A DNA stretch of 42,586 nt from JAVBLG01 sp031553655 (GTDB lineage: Bacteria; Desulfobacterota; Desulfovibrionia; Desulfovibrionales; Desulfovibrionaceae). A program made the position numbers and the translations under genes. The notes beneath the pieces were generated by a model. It saw only the letters and a program-made list of their open reading frames with translations, was not told where the DNA came from and made no database searches. Below are positions 24,137-32,429 of the stretch, piece after piece. The first letter of the stretch is position 1; the number at the start of each line of letters is the position of its first letter. The stretch lies in contig JAVBLG010000067.1 in NCBI GenBank assembly GCA_031553655.1, forward strand, positions 1 to 42,586, read 5' to 3'.

Positions 24137-24613
24137 ATGGATAATATCCAGAAGAGGCAGGAAGACGAACTCCTGCAACTGGTTACTTTCAGTATCGGAG
24201 AAGAGGAGTTCGGGGTTGATATTCTGAAAGTGCAGGAAATTATCCGCACTATGGAAATCACCAAAGTGCCGCGTGCCCCGGAATTTGTCGAAGGCGTAAT
24301 AAATCTTCGCGGTAAGGTCATTCCCATTATCGACCTGCGCCGTCGCTTCGGCTTGGCTTCTAAGACGCACGACAAGAACACCCGTATTATTGTTATTGAA
24401 ATCAACAATATGATCGTGGGCTTTGTAGTTGACGCCGTGTCTGAAGTGCTGCGAATTCCCACCAGCACGGTTGAACCGCCGCCACCAGTGGTTGCCGGTG
24501 TGGAGTCGGATTATATCAGCGGCGTTGGCAAGCTGCAGGATCGTCTTTTGATTCTGCTTGATCTCGACAAGCTGCTTTCCAATGAAGACCTTGAAATGCT
24601 GAGCGCCATGTAG
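24137..24613 (+). CDS. cheW: Chemotaxis coupling protein CheW
   Basis: A 158-residue single-domain CheW, which links receptors to the CheA kinase. QLVTFSIGEEEFGVDILKVQ, EIIRTMEITKVPRAPEFVEG and VINLRGKVIPIIDLRRRFGL are the family hallmarks. VDAVSEVLRIPTSTVEPPPP and GVGKLQDRLLILLDLDKLL finish the fold. The N-terminal extension (MDNIQKRQEDELL) is short. It has its own promoter and GAGGTG upstream. It is not next to cheA or a receptor gene; the receptor at 13051 is the only other chemotaxis gene in the window. The gap to mfd is 27 bases, so some transcription may continue into mfd. Confidence 0.95.
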   Translation: MDNIQKRQEDELLQLVTFSIGEEEFGVDILKVQEIIRTMEITKVPRAPEFVEGVINLRGKVIPIIDLRRRFGLASKTHDKNTRIIVIEINNMIVGFVVDAVSEVLRIPTSTVEPPPPVVAGVESDYISGVGKLQDRLLILLDLDKLLSNEDLEMLSAM

Positions 24614-24640
24614 CGTTTTTATTAGGGGGCCGGGCTGCTT

Positions 24641-27600
24641 ATGGCGCCGGCTCCCCTGTTTGTTTTTCTAATGAATTTTACTCAGCTGACAAATACAATA
24701 TCCGGCGCTTCCTCCGGATGCTTTCCTCTTTTGAAAAGTGGCCCCGGTACCATATGCCGTCTGGCCGGCGAATTGACTTCAGCCGGAAGGCATGTGGCCA
24801 TTCTGGCTGGCAACAGAGGGGAATTCAACGCCATTCGCGCCCTTCTGGCGCTCTTTACCCCGGACATGTCCCTGGCGGATCAGGTTTTTGAGCGGCCGCG
24901 CTGGGATTTTCCCTGGGTTTCCCTGCCACAGAACAATCTTGAGCCAGCGGACGCCTCGGGGCGGGCCAAATGCGCGGCCGCGCTATATTCTCTGCAAAAA
25001 AGCCGAACTAATTGCCTGGTGACCATGCCGGAAAATTTACTGTTGCGCTTTATGCCCGGCAATTTTTTTGACGTGCACGAACTGGAAGCAGCAGTGGGGC
25101 ATGAGCTTTCTCCGGAAATGGTGATCGAGCAGGTGGTGGAGTGGGGCTATGAGCGCGTGCAGGTGGTGGTGCGCCCCGGCGAAGTAGCCAGACGCGGCGA
25201 TATCCTGGACATTTTTCCTTCGGGTTATGAAAAACCGGCCCGCCTGGAGTTTTTTGGCGATATTGTTGAAGATATTCGCCTGTTTGATCCGGCCAGTCAG
25301 CGTTCGGTGGCAAGCCTCAAAAAGTTGGTTATTCTGCCGGCCAGTCCTCTCGATTCTTCCGAAAAGGGCCGCCGCAAGGCTCGCGAGCGTTTTGAACGCC
25401 TGTTTCAAAAAAAAATGCTGGCTGAAAACGAGCTTTACGACCTCAAGCGCGCTCTTGAAGGCGCGGGCGCCGGCATTACGCCGGGGGTTTTCTATGATGC
25501 CCCCACCGTGCTTGAAGAATGGCTGCCCAGAAATGTGGTGTGGATCATTCCCGAATACAGCGCCCTCAGAGACAATCTTGAATCCTCGTGGCGAATTCTC
25601 AAAGAGAAACTTGAAAGCGGCGGGGCCGGACCGTGCCAGCCCGCCAGGCTGGCTTTGCGCGATCCGGCCGGAGCCCTGGCTGCCCTGGCTTCTGGGGTGG
25701 TGGTAAGCGCCGAGCCGCTGGTAATGGGGGTTAAGCCCGAAGGCACGGAGCTGCCTGAGCACAGCCTACATTCCTTTAAAGAGCTGTTTCCTTCCTCGGC
25801 CGATTCCGACCGTCCCTGGCAAACTTTGGTTGGTGGGCTGAAAAAATGGCGGGAAGAGCGCCGTCAGGTCATTCTTGTTTTCAATTCCGACAAAGGCCGC
25901 CACAAGTTTTTGAAGCTGGCCGAGCAGGACGGGTTGCTTCCGGCTCTGCGCCACAGCCCGGAGCAACGCGGGCTTTTCGCTCTGGTGGCTCCCTACCGTC
26001 AAGGGCTTGATCGGGCCTGGGACAATACGCTTGTTTTGGGCGAGGATATCATCATGCCGCGCGCGGAGCGCACTGCCAGGGTGGCTTCGGGGGCATTCAA
26101 GGGGCTTAATCGCCATGATGATCTCAATGCTGGTGATCTGCTGGTGCATCGCGACTATGGCATAGGACGCTTCGCCGGGCTGAACCGTCTTGATATTGGC
26201 GGCGTTGCCAACGATTTTCTGCTTATTGAATATTCCGGGGCGGACAAGCTTTATGTTCCAGCTGACCGCCTGGGGCTTATTCAGCGTTTCAAGGGCGATG
26301 GCGAGGACCCGACCCTCGACCGCCTTGGCGGAACAAGCTGGCTAACCGGCAAAGAAAAGACCCGCAAGGCCATCGAGAAAATCGCGGCTGATCTGGTGGA
26401 AATTTATGCTTATCGCAAGGTGACCAAGGGCTTCAAATACGGCCCGCCCGGCGAGATATATCGCGAATTTGAGGCCAGCTTCGGCTTCGATGAAACCCCG
26501 GATCAGGCCAAGGCCATACAAGATGTTTTTGACGACATGGATCGCCCTGAACCCATGGATCGCCTGGTGTGCGGCGACGTAGGGTTCGGCAAAACCGAGG
26601 TGGCCATGCGCGCCGCTTTCCGGGCGGCCGCCGAGGGGCGTCAAGTGGCCCTGCTTTGTCCCACAACTATTCTGGCTGAGCAACATTATCAAACCTTCCG
26701 GGCCAGACTGGCAAATTTTCCAATTAATGTCGGCTTATTAAGCCGCTTTGTGTCCAAGGCTAAGCAGCAGGAAGTGCTCAAAGCCGCAGGCAGCGCGCAA
26801 ATTGATATTCTAATAGGCACGCACCGTATCTTGTCCGATGATGTGAAACTGCCCAATATCGGTCTGCTCATTTTGGATGAAGAGCAACGTTTTGGAGTCA
26901 GGCACAAGGACAAACTCAAGGCTTTCAAGAAAAACGTGGATGTGCTTACCCTAACGGCCACGCCTATTCCGCGCACCTTGCAGCTCTCCATGTCGGGCAT
27001 AAGAGATCTTTCAATCATCGAAACAGCCCCGCCTGAGCGCAAGCCGGTGGCCACAGCCATTTTGCGGCGCGATCCCAAGGCGCTTAAGGAAATTGTGGAA
27101 CGCGAGCTGGCCAGGGAGGGGCAGGTTTTTTGGGTACATAACCGAGTGAAAGGTCTTGAGCAGGTTGCCGCCTACGTGTCCCAGCTGGTTCCTTCGGCTC
27201 GTATCGGCATGGCCCACGGACAAATGGCCGAAGGCGCGCTGGAAGACACCATGCGCCGTTTCTGGCACGGCGATCTGGACATTCTGGTATGTACAGCCAT
27301 AGTTGAATCCGGGCTTGATTTTCCGCGGGCCAATACTCTTATTGTGGATCAGGCCCAAATGTTCGGGTTGGGCCAACTTTATCAGCTCCGGGGCAGGGTG
27401 GGGCGCTCCGACAGGCAGGCCTATGCTATTTTTGTGGCCCCGGAAGAAGAGCGCCTTTCTGATATTTCGCGCGAGCGTCTGAGAATTATTCTTGAACTTG
27501 ATTATCTGGGGGCCGGTTTTCAGGTGGCCATGGAAGATCTGCGCCTGAGGGGCGCGGGCAATATTCTGGGCGAGGTGCAGTCCGGGCACATGACTCGTGT

Positions 27601-28132
27601 GGGGCTTGACCTGTTTCTGGAAATGCTTGAGCAGGCCGTGGCCCGGCTGAAAGGATCGCCTCTGCCTTCTTCGGGCGAAACAGAACTCAATCTGGCTCTG
27701 CCCGCCAATATTCCTGAAACATATATCCAGGAAGGGCGGGAGCGTCTGCGTTACTACAAGGCCCTGACTTCAGCGGAGGGGGGGCGGGGGCGCGAGGAAG
27801 CCGCTTTGGAGATGCGCGACAGATTCGGCTCGCCCCCGCCCGAGTTGGAAAATTTTCTGGCTGTTTTGGATCTTAAAGAGTACCTTGGCAGCCTGCATGT
27901 GCAGAAGGCCGACATTTACCCCGACAGGGTGCGTCTGGCCTGGGCCGAAGATCAGAGCGTCATACGTCCGGAAGCCTTGGTTGAGCTGGTGCGCTCGGTA
28001 GCTGGAACGCGCCTCGCGCCCCCGGCTATTTTGGAGATGCCCCTGGACGGCGGCGTGGGCATTCCCTCCAGATTGAGAAAAATCAGAGAAGCGCTTGAAC
28101 CATTAAGACCAGCCACCCGAGAACATAATTGA
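24641..28132 (+). CDS. mfd: Transcription-repair coupling factor Mfd
   Basis: A 1163-residue DNA translocase that removes stalled RNA polymerase and recruits UvrA. The N-terminal part (about 1-340) is UvrB-like. The polymerase-interacting domain near residue 500 begins HRDYGIGRFAGL. The RecG-like motor has Walker A GDVGFGKTEVAMR (about 645), the DEEQRFGVRHK box (about 745), TLTATPIPRTLQLSMSG and QLRGRVGRSDRQAYA. The C-terminal regulatory domain follows. The length is normal. ATG 24641 has a G-rich ribosome site; an ATG ten codons later lacks one. Its stop overlaps the TTG start of the next gene (TTGA), so the two are translationally coupled. Confidence 0.96.
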   Translation: MAPAPLFVFLMNFTQLTNTISGASSGCFPLLKSGPGTICRLAGELTSAGRHVAILAGNRGEFNAIRALLALFTPDMSLADQVFERPRWDFPWVSLPQNNLEPADASGRAKCAAALYSLQKSRTNCLVTMPENLLLRFMPGNFFDVHELEAAVGHELSPEMVIEQVVEWGYERVQVVVRPGEVARRGDILDIFPSGYEKPARLEFFGDIVEDIRLFDPASQRSVASLKKLVILPASPLDSSEKGRRKARERFERLFQKKMLAENELYDLKRALEGAGAGITPGVFYDAPTVLEEWLPRNVVWIIPEYSALRDNLESSWRILKEKLESGGAGPCQPARLALRDPAGALAALASGVVVSAEPLVMGVKPEGTELPEHSLHSFKELFPSSADSDRPWQTLVGGLKKWREERRQVILVFNSDKGRHKFLKLAEQDGLLPALRHSPEQRGLFALVAPYRQGLDRAWDNTLVLGEDIIMPRAERTARVASGAFKGLNRHDDLNAGDLLVHRDYGIGRFAGLNRLDIGGVANDFLLIEYSGADKLYVPADRLGLIQRFKGDGEDPTLDRLGGTSWLTGKEKTRKAIEKIAADLVEIYAYRKVTKGFKYGPPGEIYREFEASFGFDETPDQAKAIQDVFDDMDRPEPMDRLVCGDVGFGKTEVAMRAAFRAAAEGRQVALLCPTTILAEQHYQTFRARLANFPINVGLLSRFVSKAKQQEVLKAAGSAQIDILIGTHRILSDDVKLPNIGLLILDEEQRFGVRHKDKLKAFKKNVDVLTLTATPIPRTLQLSMSGIRDLSIIETAPPERKPVATAILRRDPKALKEIVERELAREGQVFWVHNRVKGLEQVAAYVSQLVPSARIGMAHGQMAEGALEDTMRRFWHGDLDILVCTAIVESGLDFPRANTLIVDQAQMFGLGQLYQLRGRVGRSDRQAYAIFVAPEEERLSDISRERLRIILELDYLGAGFQVAMEDLRLRGAGNILGEVQSGHMTRVGLDLFLEMLEQAVARLKGSPLPSSGETELNLALPANIPETYIQEGRERLRYYKALTSAEGGRGREEAALEMRDRFGSPPPELENFLAVLDLKEYLGSLHVQKADIYPDRVRLAWAEDQSVIRPEALVELVRSVAGTRLAPPAILEMPLDGGVGIPSRLRKIREALEPLRPATREHN

Positions 28133-29058
28133 AATTTTATCTGTCAGCCTTTTTTATCTGTGCCACGCTGTTTTTCGCGGCCGGTTGCGACCGCGCCGAG
28201 GGGCCGGGAAAGGATGTTGTCGCGATTGTGAACGGCGAGCCCATAAGCCTGCGTATGCTTGAAGCCGTACAGGATTTCGGCTCAGTGGGGCTTGGCGTGT
28301 CGCGGCAGGATTCCGTTGATTCTCTGAAAAAGCAGTATGGCGAGGCCTTGGCCGCGCTTATTGTGCGTACGCTGGTAATGCAGGAATTGAAAAAGGCCAG
28401 TCTGGAACCCTCGGAAACGCAACTTGAACAACTCGAATCCACAGTCAGAAAGGATTATGACGACGACGAATTTGAAAGAGAATTAACGGAAGATAATATT
28501 TCCCTGGATGTTTGGCGCAAGTTGATGCGTCTGCATTTGGCCGTGGAGATTTTTGCCGACAATTTTCTGAAAAATCGAGTTTATGTTCCCCTTGATGAAA
28601 TGGAAGCTTTTTACGAGGCACACAAGACGCAGTTCAAGGTGCCGCGTACCCTGACGCTTAAATATGTGAGTGGGGACGAGCAGGCCTTGGTGGCTTCGGC
28701 AAGATCCGACTATCTCAAGCATTCCAAAAGTGTTCTTGATGATCGCCTGGTTGTGGTTGACGTGAACATGCGCGGCGAATCCGTGCCTCAGGAGTGGCGC
28801 AAGGAAGTTCTGGCCCTTTCACCGGGGCAGGCCACCGCAGTAAAATCCTACGCCGGGCACTATCATTTTGTCAGTGTCACCGGCATAAGACCGGAACGGC
28901 AGTTGTCGCTGCTTGAGGCTTATCCGCTTGTGGAATCCATTTTATTGGAAGGAAAGCTCGATAGGGAATTCGGCGAATGGCTGCGCAAGGCTGTGGCTTT
29001 ATCCTCCATAAAAATGTCCACTCATCTGCTTCCCACCTTCAAACAAGACAAGCCGTAA
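28129..29058 (+). CDS. Lipoprotein of the SurA/PpiC chaperone type
   Basis: A 309-residue envelope protein. The start is TTG 28129, overlapping the mfd stop. The signal LSAFFICATLFFAAGCDRAE ends in a lipobox FAAGC, so Cys20 should be lipidated. A SurA_N-like part begins VAIVNGEPISLRMLE and has long charged helices. A degenerate parvulin-like segment follows (KVPRTLTLKYVSGDEQALV, then LSPGQATAVKSYAGHYHFVSV), in which the usual rotamase residues are not obvious. It probably works as a periplasmic chaperone for outer-membrane proteins, together with the related gene downstream. The two are separated by 419 bases of repeat-rich DNA, an unusual gap in this otherwise compact block. Confidence 0.8.
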   Translation: MKFYLSAFFICATLFFAAGCDRAEGPGKDVVAIVNGEPISLRMLEAVQDFGSVGLGVSRQDSVDSLKKQYGEALAALIVRTLVMQELKKASLEPSETQLEQLESTVRKDYDDDEFERELTEDNISLDVWRKLMRLHLAVEIFADNFLKNRVYVPLDEMEAFYEAHKTQFKVPRTLTLKYVSGDEQALVASARSDYLKHSKSVLDDRLVVVDVNMRGESVPQEWRKEVLALSPGQATAVKSYAGHYHFVSVTGIRPERQLSLLEAYPLVESILLEGKLDREFGEWLRKAVALSSIKMSTHLLPTFKQDKP

Positions 29059-29098
29059 TCGCATAATTCCCCGAGTGCGCGCCAATTTTTAAGCCATG

Positions 29099-29138
29099 AG
29101 AGCGTTTTGCGAATGAAATTAGCGAAATGCTCCGACGG
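29099..29138 (+). repeat. 40-nt hairpin repeat, copy B
   Basis: Matches copy C (35980-36019) at 38 of 40 positions. The arms GAGCGTTTTGC and GCGAAATGCTC pair completely in RNA of this strand with two G-U pairs; the 11-base loop reads GAATGAAATTA. It lies 40 bases after the lipoprotein gene. Confidence 0.8.
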
Positions 29139-29354
29139 CCCGAGTCTCTCACAAAGTGTCCGTAATAACATGCTATTCCGAGCCGCCGGTGAAGGGCGGC
29201 GGAGGACAATCGGACTCGAGGTGAAAAAATCAGCTTTGAGTCATGGATAATTTCAAAGGCAAAATGCTATTATCATGTTGCCCCGCCGGTTTTGTGGGTA
29301 TGCAATTAGTACATTTTGCTAACGCAGTGAATGAAACGTTCCGCAATGTTCTTT
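29139..29354 (+). other. Structured gene-free region before surA
   Basis: No gene is visible between the two chaperone genes. A 6-bp stem GCCGCC (29182-29187) pairs with GGCGGC (29195-29200), enclosed by weaker pairs such as CGAGTC near 29141 with GACTCG near 29212. The stretch is neither AT-rich like a promoter nor coding. It could be a remnant of an element or a structured leader of the surA gene. Confidence 0.35.
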
Positions 29355-29385
29355 AGGGCCTCCGCGCTGAGGCGCGTCGGCCCTG
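29355..29385 (-). repeat. REP-like 31-nt hairpin repeat, copy 2
   Basis: Inverted copy of 20032-20062 (28 of 31 positions). It is nearly self-complementary: AGGGCC, TC, CGCGC, TGAG loop, GCGCG, TC, GGCCCT, so an 11-bp stem with a symmetric TC/TC mismatch. It lies about 90 bases before the surA start. Confidence 0.65.
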
Positions 29386-29477
29386 TGGGTTTGCGCGGAC
29401 GGCATTGCATCTTACCCGGAAAAAAGTTAAATAGACGGGATGGTCTTCAGCTTTACATCATCGGAGGTGTCTTTGTA

Positions 29478-30416
29478 ATGAGACAAACCCTGTTTTTTAT
29501 AGCCTTTATCGTTGCTACGCTGGCCTTTGCGCCCATTTGTCAAGCCGCCTCGGTAGGCAAGGTTGCGGCGGTTGTCAATGGAGAAATGATTACCATGTAC
29601 GATCTGGAGCAATTTTGCGCTCCGGAATTGATGCAGAAAAAACTCAATCCCAAAAACCCGGCTCAGAGAAAAGAAGTGGACGCCATACTCAGGCAAGGTC
29701 TTGATATGATGACCATGGATCTCCTGCTTGCCCAAGAAGCGGAGAAGCTTAAGATAAATGTGAGCGACATTGAAGTTGAGGAAGAATTTCAGAGATCCGT
29801 AAAACGCCGCAATGTTTCGGAAGAAGTCTTTCTGGCCCAGGTCAAGCGCGAAGGCTTTACCAAGGCCATGGTTAAAGATCGCATAAAAAAGGGCATTTTG
29901 CGCCAGAAGCTCATGGGCATGATGGTTGGGCGTAAGGTTGTGGTTACCCCTGAGGAAGTCAAAGCATACTTCGAAGCGCACAAGTCCGAATTGTCCCAGG
30001 AAAAGAACCCGCGCATGGCCCTTCTGGTGTATCCCGACAATGTGGACGCCAATTCCTGGGCCAAAAGAATAAAAAGCGGTTCGGTATCCTTTGAAGACGC
30101 CGTACGCCAGACTTCTATCGGCCCCAATAAGGCAGGCGGCGGCGATGTGGGGCCTCTGAAATGGAAAGAGCTCAATCCGGCCTGGCAGCAGAAGTTGTCC
30201 AGCATGCAGCCTGGAGAAGTCAGCCCCGTTTTTATTGTTGAAGGAAAAAAAGCCCAGCTTAAGCTGATTACCATGGGTAACAATCGCGGGGACATAAAGC
30301 TTGAGGATGTGACTCCGGAAATAGAAAATATTCTGCGTGAGCCGCGCTTACAGGAGCGTTTTAAGGAATACAGCGAGCAGACGCGTAAAAAGGCTGTTAT
30401 AGACGTTCGTTTTTGA
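29478..30416 (+). CDS. Periplasmic peptidyl-prolyl isomerase, SurA/PpiC type
   Basis: A 312-residue exported protein. A signal peptide of about 23 residues (FFIAFIVATLAFAPICQAAS) is followed by a SurA_N-like region, GKVAAVVNGEMITMYDLEQF, with long helices, and a parvulin domain from about residue 175: KNPRMALLVYPDNVDANSW, then SFEDAVRQTSIGPNKAGGG, then DVGPLKWKELNPAWQQKL. The GGGDVG turn is the usual parvulin feature. ATG 29478 is chosen for its GGAGG and for the signal peptide; the open frame begins 49 codons earlier in repeat DNA. It is paired with the lipoprotein chaperone upstream and probably folds outer-membrane proteins. Confidence 0.87.
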   Translation: MRQTLFFIAFIVATLAFAPICQAASVGKVAAVVNGEMITMYDLEQFCAPELMQKKLNPKNPAQRKEVDAILRQGLDMMTMDLLLAQEAEKLKINVSDIEVEEEFQRSVKRRNVSEEVFLAQVKREGFTKAMVKDRIKKGILRQKLMGMMVGRKVVVTPEEVKAYFEAHKSELSQEKNPRMALLVYPDNVDANSWAKRIKSGSVSFEDAVRQTSIGPNKAGGGDVGPLKWKELNPAWQQKLSSMQPGEVSPVFIVEGKKAQLKLITMGNNRGDIKLEDVTPEIENILREPRLQERFKEYSEQTRKKAVIDVRF

Positions 30417-30531
30417 GGGCTAGAGGAATCCGCCGCAGACGATAATTTCGTGTAACCGACTTCTTCCCCCAGCTCCGTTGCGGAAAATTTCCAGGAGCCG
30501 GGGGAGAGGAGTCAATAGCCCGGGAACCGTC

Positions 30532-31572
30532 ATGACATTTGAAGAATTGGGTGCGCTGCTCAGAACCGAACGCGAAAGGCGCGGTATTGACATAGCGACT
30601 GTTTCTGAAAAGCTCAGAATAAGCGCTCGCATCATCCGCTCTCTGGAGTCGGGCGATCCGTCCGGAATGCCTCAAGCGGTTTACGTACGGGGATTCATCC
30701 GTTCGTATGCGTCTTTTCTGGATATTGACGCTGGCGAGCTGGCTCCGACGATCAGTAGTCTCTATCCGGAAGAAGACAACCCCACCTACAATGCGACTCT
30801 GATGGAAGAAGAGAGTGAGTCCACTGCCGGAAGCGGCAGAATCTTCATCTATTTGGCCATCCTGGTGTGTTGTGTTGGGGCGGGCGTTTTTTGGATGTAT
30901 TATGGCAATGAGCTCGTTGCGGAACTGGGGCACAACATGGCCAGCGTGGCTAATGTGACCAAAACTCCCACCGCCGCCAAACCGGCCCCGGCCGCGCAAA
31001 AAGGACGAACCGAAAAAAGCGCGGATGCCAGAGTCCGCGAAACACCCTCCGACAACCGTACTCCCACCCCGCCCATATCAGTAAAGCAACTTGAAAATCA
31101 GCAGAAAAGCACAGGGCGTTCCGAGCAGGCGGCCCAAGCTACCCGTGCGGAGCCGACGCAGCCCCAAAGACCGGAACAACAGTCGACAAGAGCCGATCGC
31201 GCCGCCCAGGATACAATGTCGACGGCCGGTGAAAATCAGCCCCGAGGCAGGGAACAGACCGTTCCCCCGGGTTCTGGTCCGGTTGTCAATGCCGCGCCCT
31301 CCGCTGCGGAACGCGGCGCGCAGCCTGTTGGCAAACACCAGCTGATTTTGACCGCTCAGGCCGAATGTTGGGTACATTCCAATGCCGATAATGCTGATAC
31401 CCGCCAATTTTCCTTGCGTAAGGGCGATACTTTTGTTCTGACTTTCAGCAACAAACTGGTGCTCAAGCTCGGCAGCGCCGGGGGCGTGCGCCTGCGATAC
31501 GACGGGCGCGAACTTCCGCCCGTGGGAAATCTGGGACAGGTGCGTACTCTGACCTTTCCTCTGGCGGAGTGA
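30532..31572 (+). CDS. rodZ: RodZ-like cell-shape protein (HTH, membrane helix, DUF4115)
   Basis: A 346-residue protein of RodZ architecture. A cytoplasmic HTH_25 domain opens with FEELGALLRTERERRGIDIA and continues ISARIIRSLESGDPSGMPQA, then VYVRGFIRSYASFLDID. One membrane helix lies at about 104-125 (IFIYLAILVCCVGAGVFWMY). A Pro/Gln/Arg/Thr-rich periplasmic linker (about 140-265) leads to a DUF4115 domain with AQAECWVHSNADNADTRQFS and LRKGDTFVLTFSNKLVLKLG. RodZ anchors MreB at the membrane. ATG 30532 has a weak site, CGGGAA; a stronger GAGAGGA upstream has no start at the right distance. A hairpin at 30466-30504 precedes it. recO follows after 37 bases. Confidence 0.85.
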   Translation: MTFEELGALLRTERERRGIDIATVSEKLRISARIIRSLESGDPSGMPQAVYVRGFIRSYASFLDIDAGELAPTISSLYPEEDNPTYNATLMEEESESTAGSGRIFIYLAILVCCVGAGVFWMYYGNELVAELGHNMASVANVTKTPTAAKPAPAAQKGRTEKSADARVRETPSDNRTPTPPISVKQLENQQKSTGRSEQAAQATRAEPTQPQRPEQQSTRADRAAQDTMSTAGENQPRGREQTVPPGSGPVVNAAPSAAERGAQPVGKHQLILTAQAECWVHSNADNADTRQFSLRKGDTFVLTFSNKLVLKLGSAGGVRLRYDGRELPPVGNLGQVRTLTFPLAE

Positions 31573-31609
31573 AAGGGCGGGCGCGCTATGCCAACGGGAA
31601 AGATTCAAT

Positions 31610-32347
31610 ATGGAGTGGAACGACACCGCCCTGATTTTGCATATGGGACGCTTCAGGGAAAACGATTTGTGGGTGCGGCTTTTGTCGCGTCAGCGTGGAA
31701 TTTTTAATGTTTTTGCCTTTGGAGGCTCTCGCAGCAAGAAGCGTTTTTGCGGTTGTCTTGATGTTTTGAATGTGGTCAAATGCCGGATCAAGTCGACAGG
31801 GCGCGGAGCGTATTTGTGCATGCAGGAAGGCGTGCTTTTGCGCGGCCCCAGGCTTTTGCGCGGAGATTACTCCCGTTACGGCATGATTATGAACTGTGTG
31901 CGCTTCATGGAAGCCATGGGGGTTCCCGAAGAGGGGGCTGGAGAAGCTTTCAATCTTATTGACGGGGCGCTTGGTTTGTTTGAGGACAGCGCAACCCTGC
32001 CGCACAGTTTTTTTCCTCTTTTTTTCAGATTGGCTCTGGCCTCGCGCCAGGGATTGGCCCCGGCTCTGGATTTATGCGCGGCCTGTGGTCGTGAACACCC
32101 GGAGCATGGAGAGCTTCGCATTGCCGACGGGCAGCTTTTTTGTCCGGATTGCGGTGACTCCGGGGGAATTTTTCTGGCGGCTCCGGCACTCGGGCTTTTG
32201 CGCGCGCTGCGAACAGAACCGCCGGCCTTGTGGAATACGTCGTCCCTTTCCCTCGTGGAACAGAGGGCGGCGGCCAGGGCCATTGATGGGTTTGTCAATT
32301 ATCACCTTGGCATAATATGGGATGACGGGCGCTTTAAAAAGATGTAG
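31610..32347 (+). CDS. recO: DNA repair protein RecO
   Basis: A 245-residue recombination mediator that helps load RecA together with RecR. The N-terminal OB fold begins ALILHMGRFRENDLWVRLLS, followed by IFNVFAFGGSRSKKRF. The helical part carries a four-cysteine zinc site: LCAACGREHP and then LFCPDCGDSGG. The length is normal. ATG 31610 fits the family start; the upstream sequence AAAGATTCAAT has no strong ribosome site, so translation may depend on rodZ. It precedes glyQS, an order seen in other bacteria of this group. Confidence 0.92.
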   Translation: MEWNDTALILHMGRFRENDLWVRLLSRQRGIFNVFAFGGSRSKKRFCGCLDVLNVVKCRIKSTGRGAYLCMQEGVLLRGPRLLRGDYSRYGMIMNCVRFMEAMGVPEEGAGEAFNLIDGALGLFEDSATLPHSFFPLFFRLALASRQGLAPALDLCAACGREHPEHGELRIADGQLFCPDCGDSGGIFLAAPALGLLRALRTEPPALWNTSSLSLVEQRAAARAIDGFVNYHLGIIWDDGRFKKM

Positions 32348-32348
32348 T

Positions 32349-32416
32349 GGATAACACAACAATCGGCTGACTTTGCCAATATGCGAATTGAGATGCGTCA
32401 GCCCCGGATAACACAA
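32349..32416 (+). repeat. Hairpin flanked by 11-bp direct repeats, before glyQ
   Basis: GGATAACACAA occurs at 32349-32359 and again at 32406-32416. Between them GGCTGAC (32365-32371) pairs with GTCAGCC (32397-32403). The unit ends 13 bases before the glyQ start, so it is in the leader. It could be a small inserted element with target duplication or a regulatory structure. It does not resemble a T-box. Confidence 0.4.
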
Positions 32417-32429
32417 TAAAGGCAGGCAT

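Noticed and set aside
32348..32429. Glycine T-box or riboswitch before glyQ
   Set aside because: No T-box sequence or specifier structure is visible; only a short hairpin between direct repeats.
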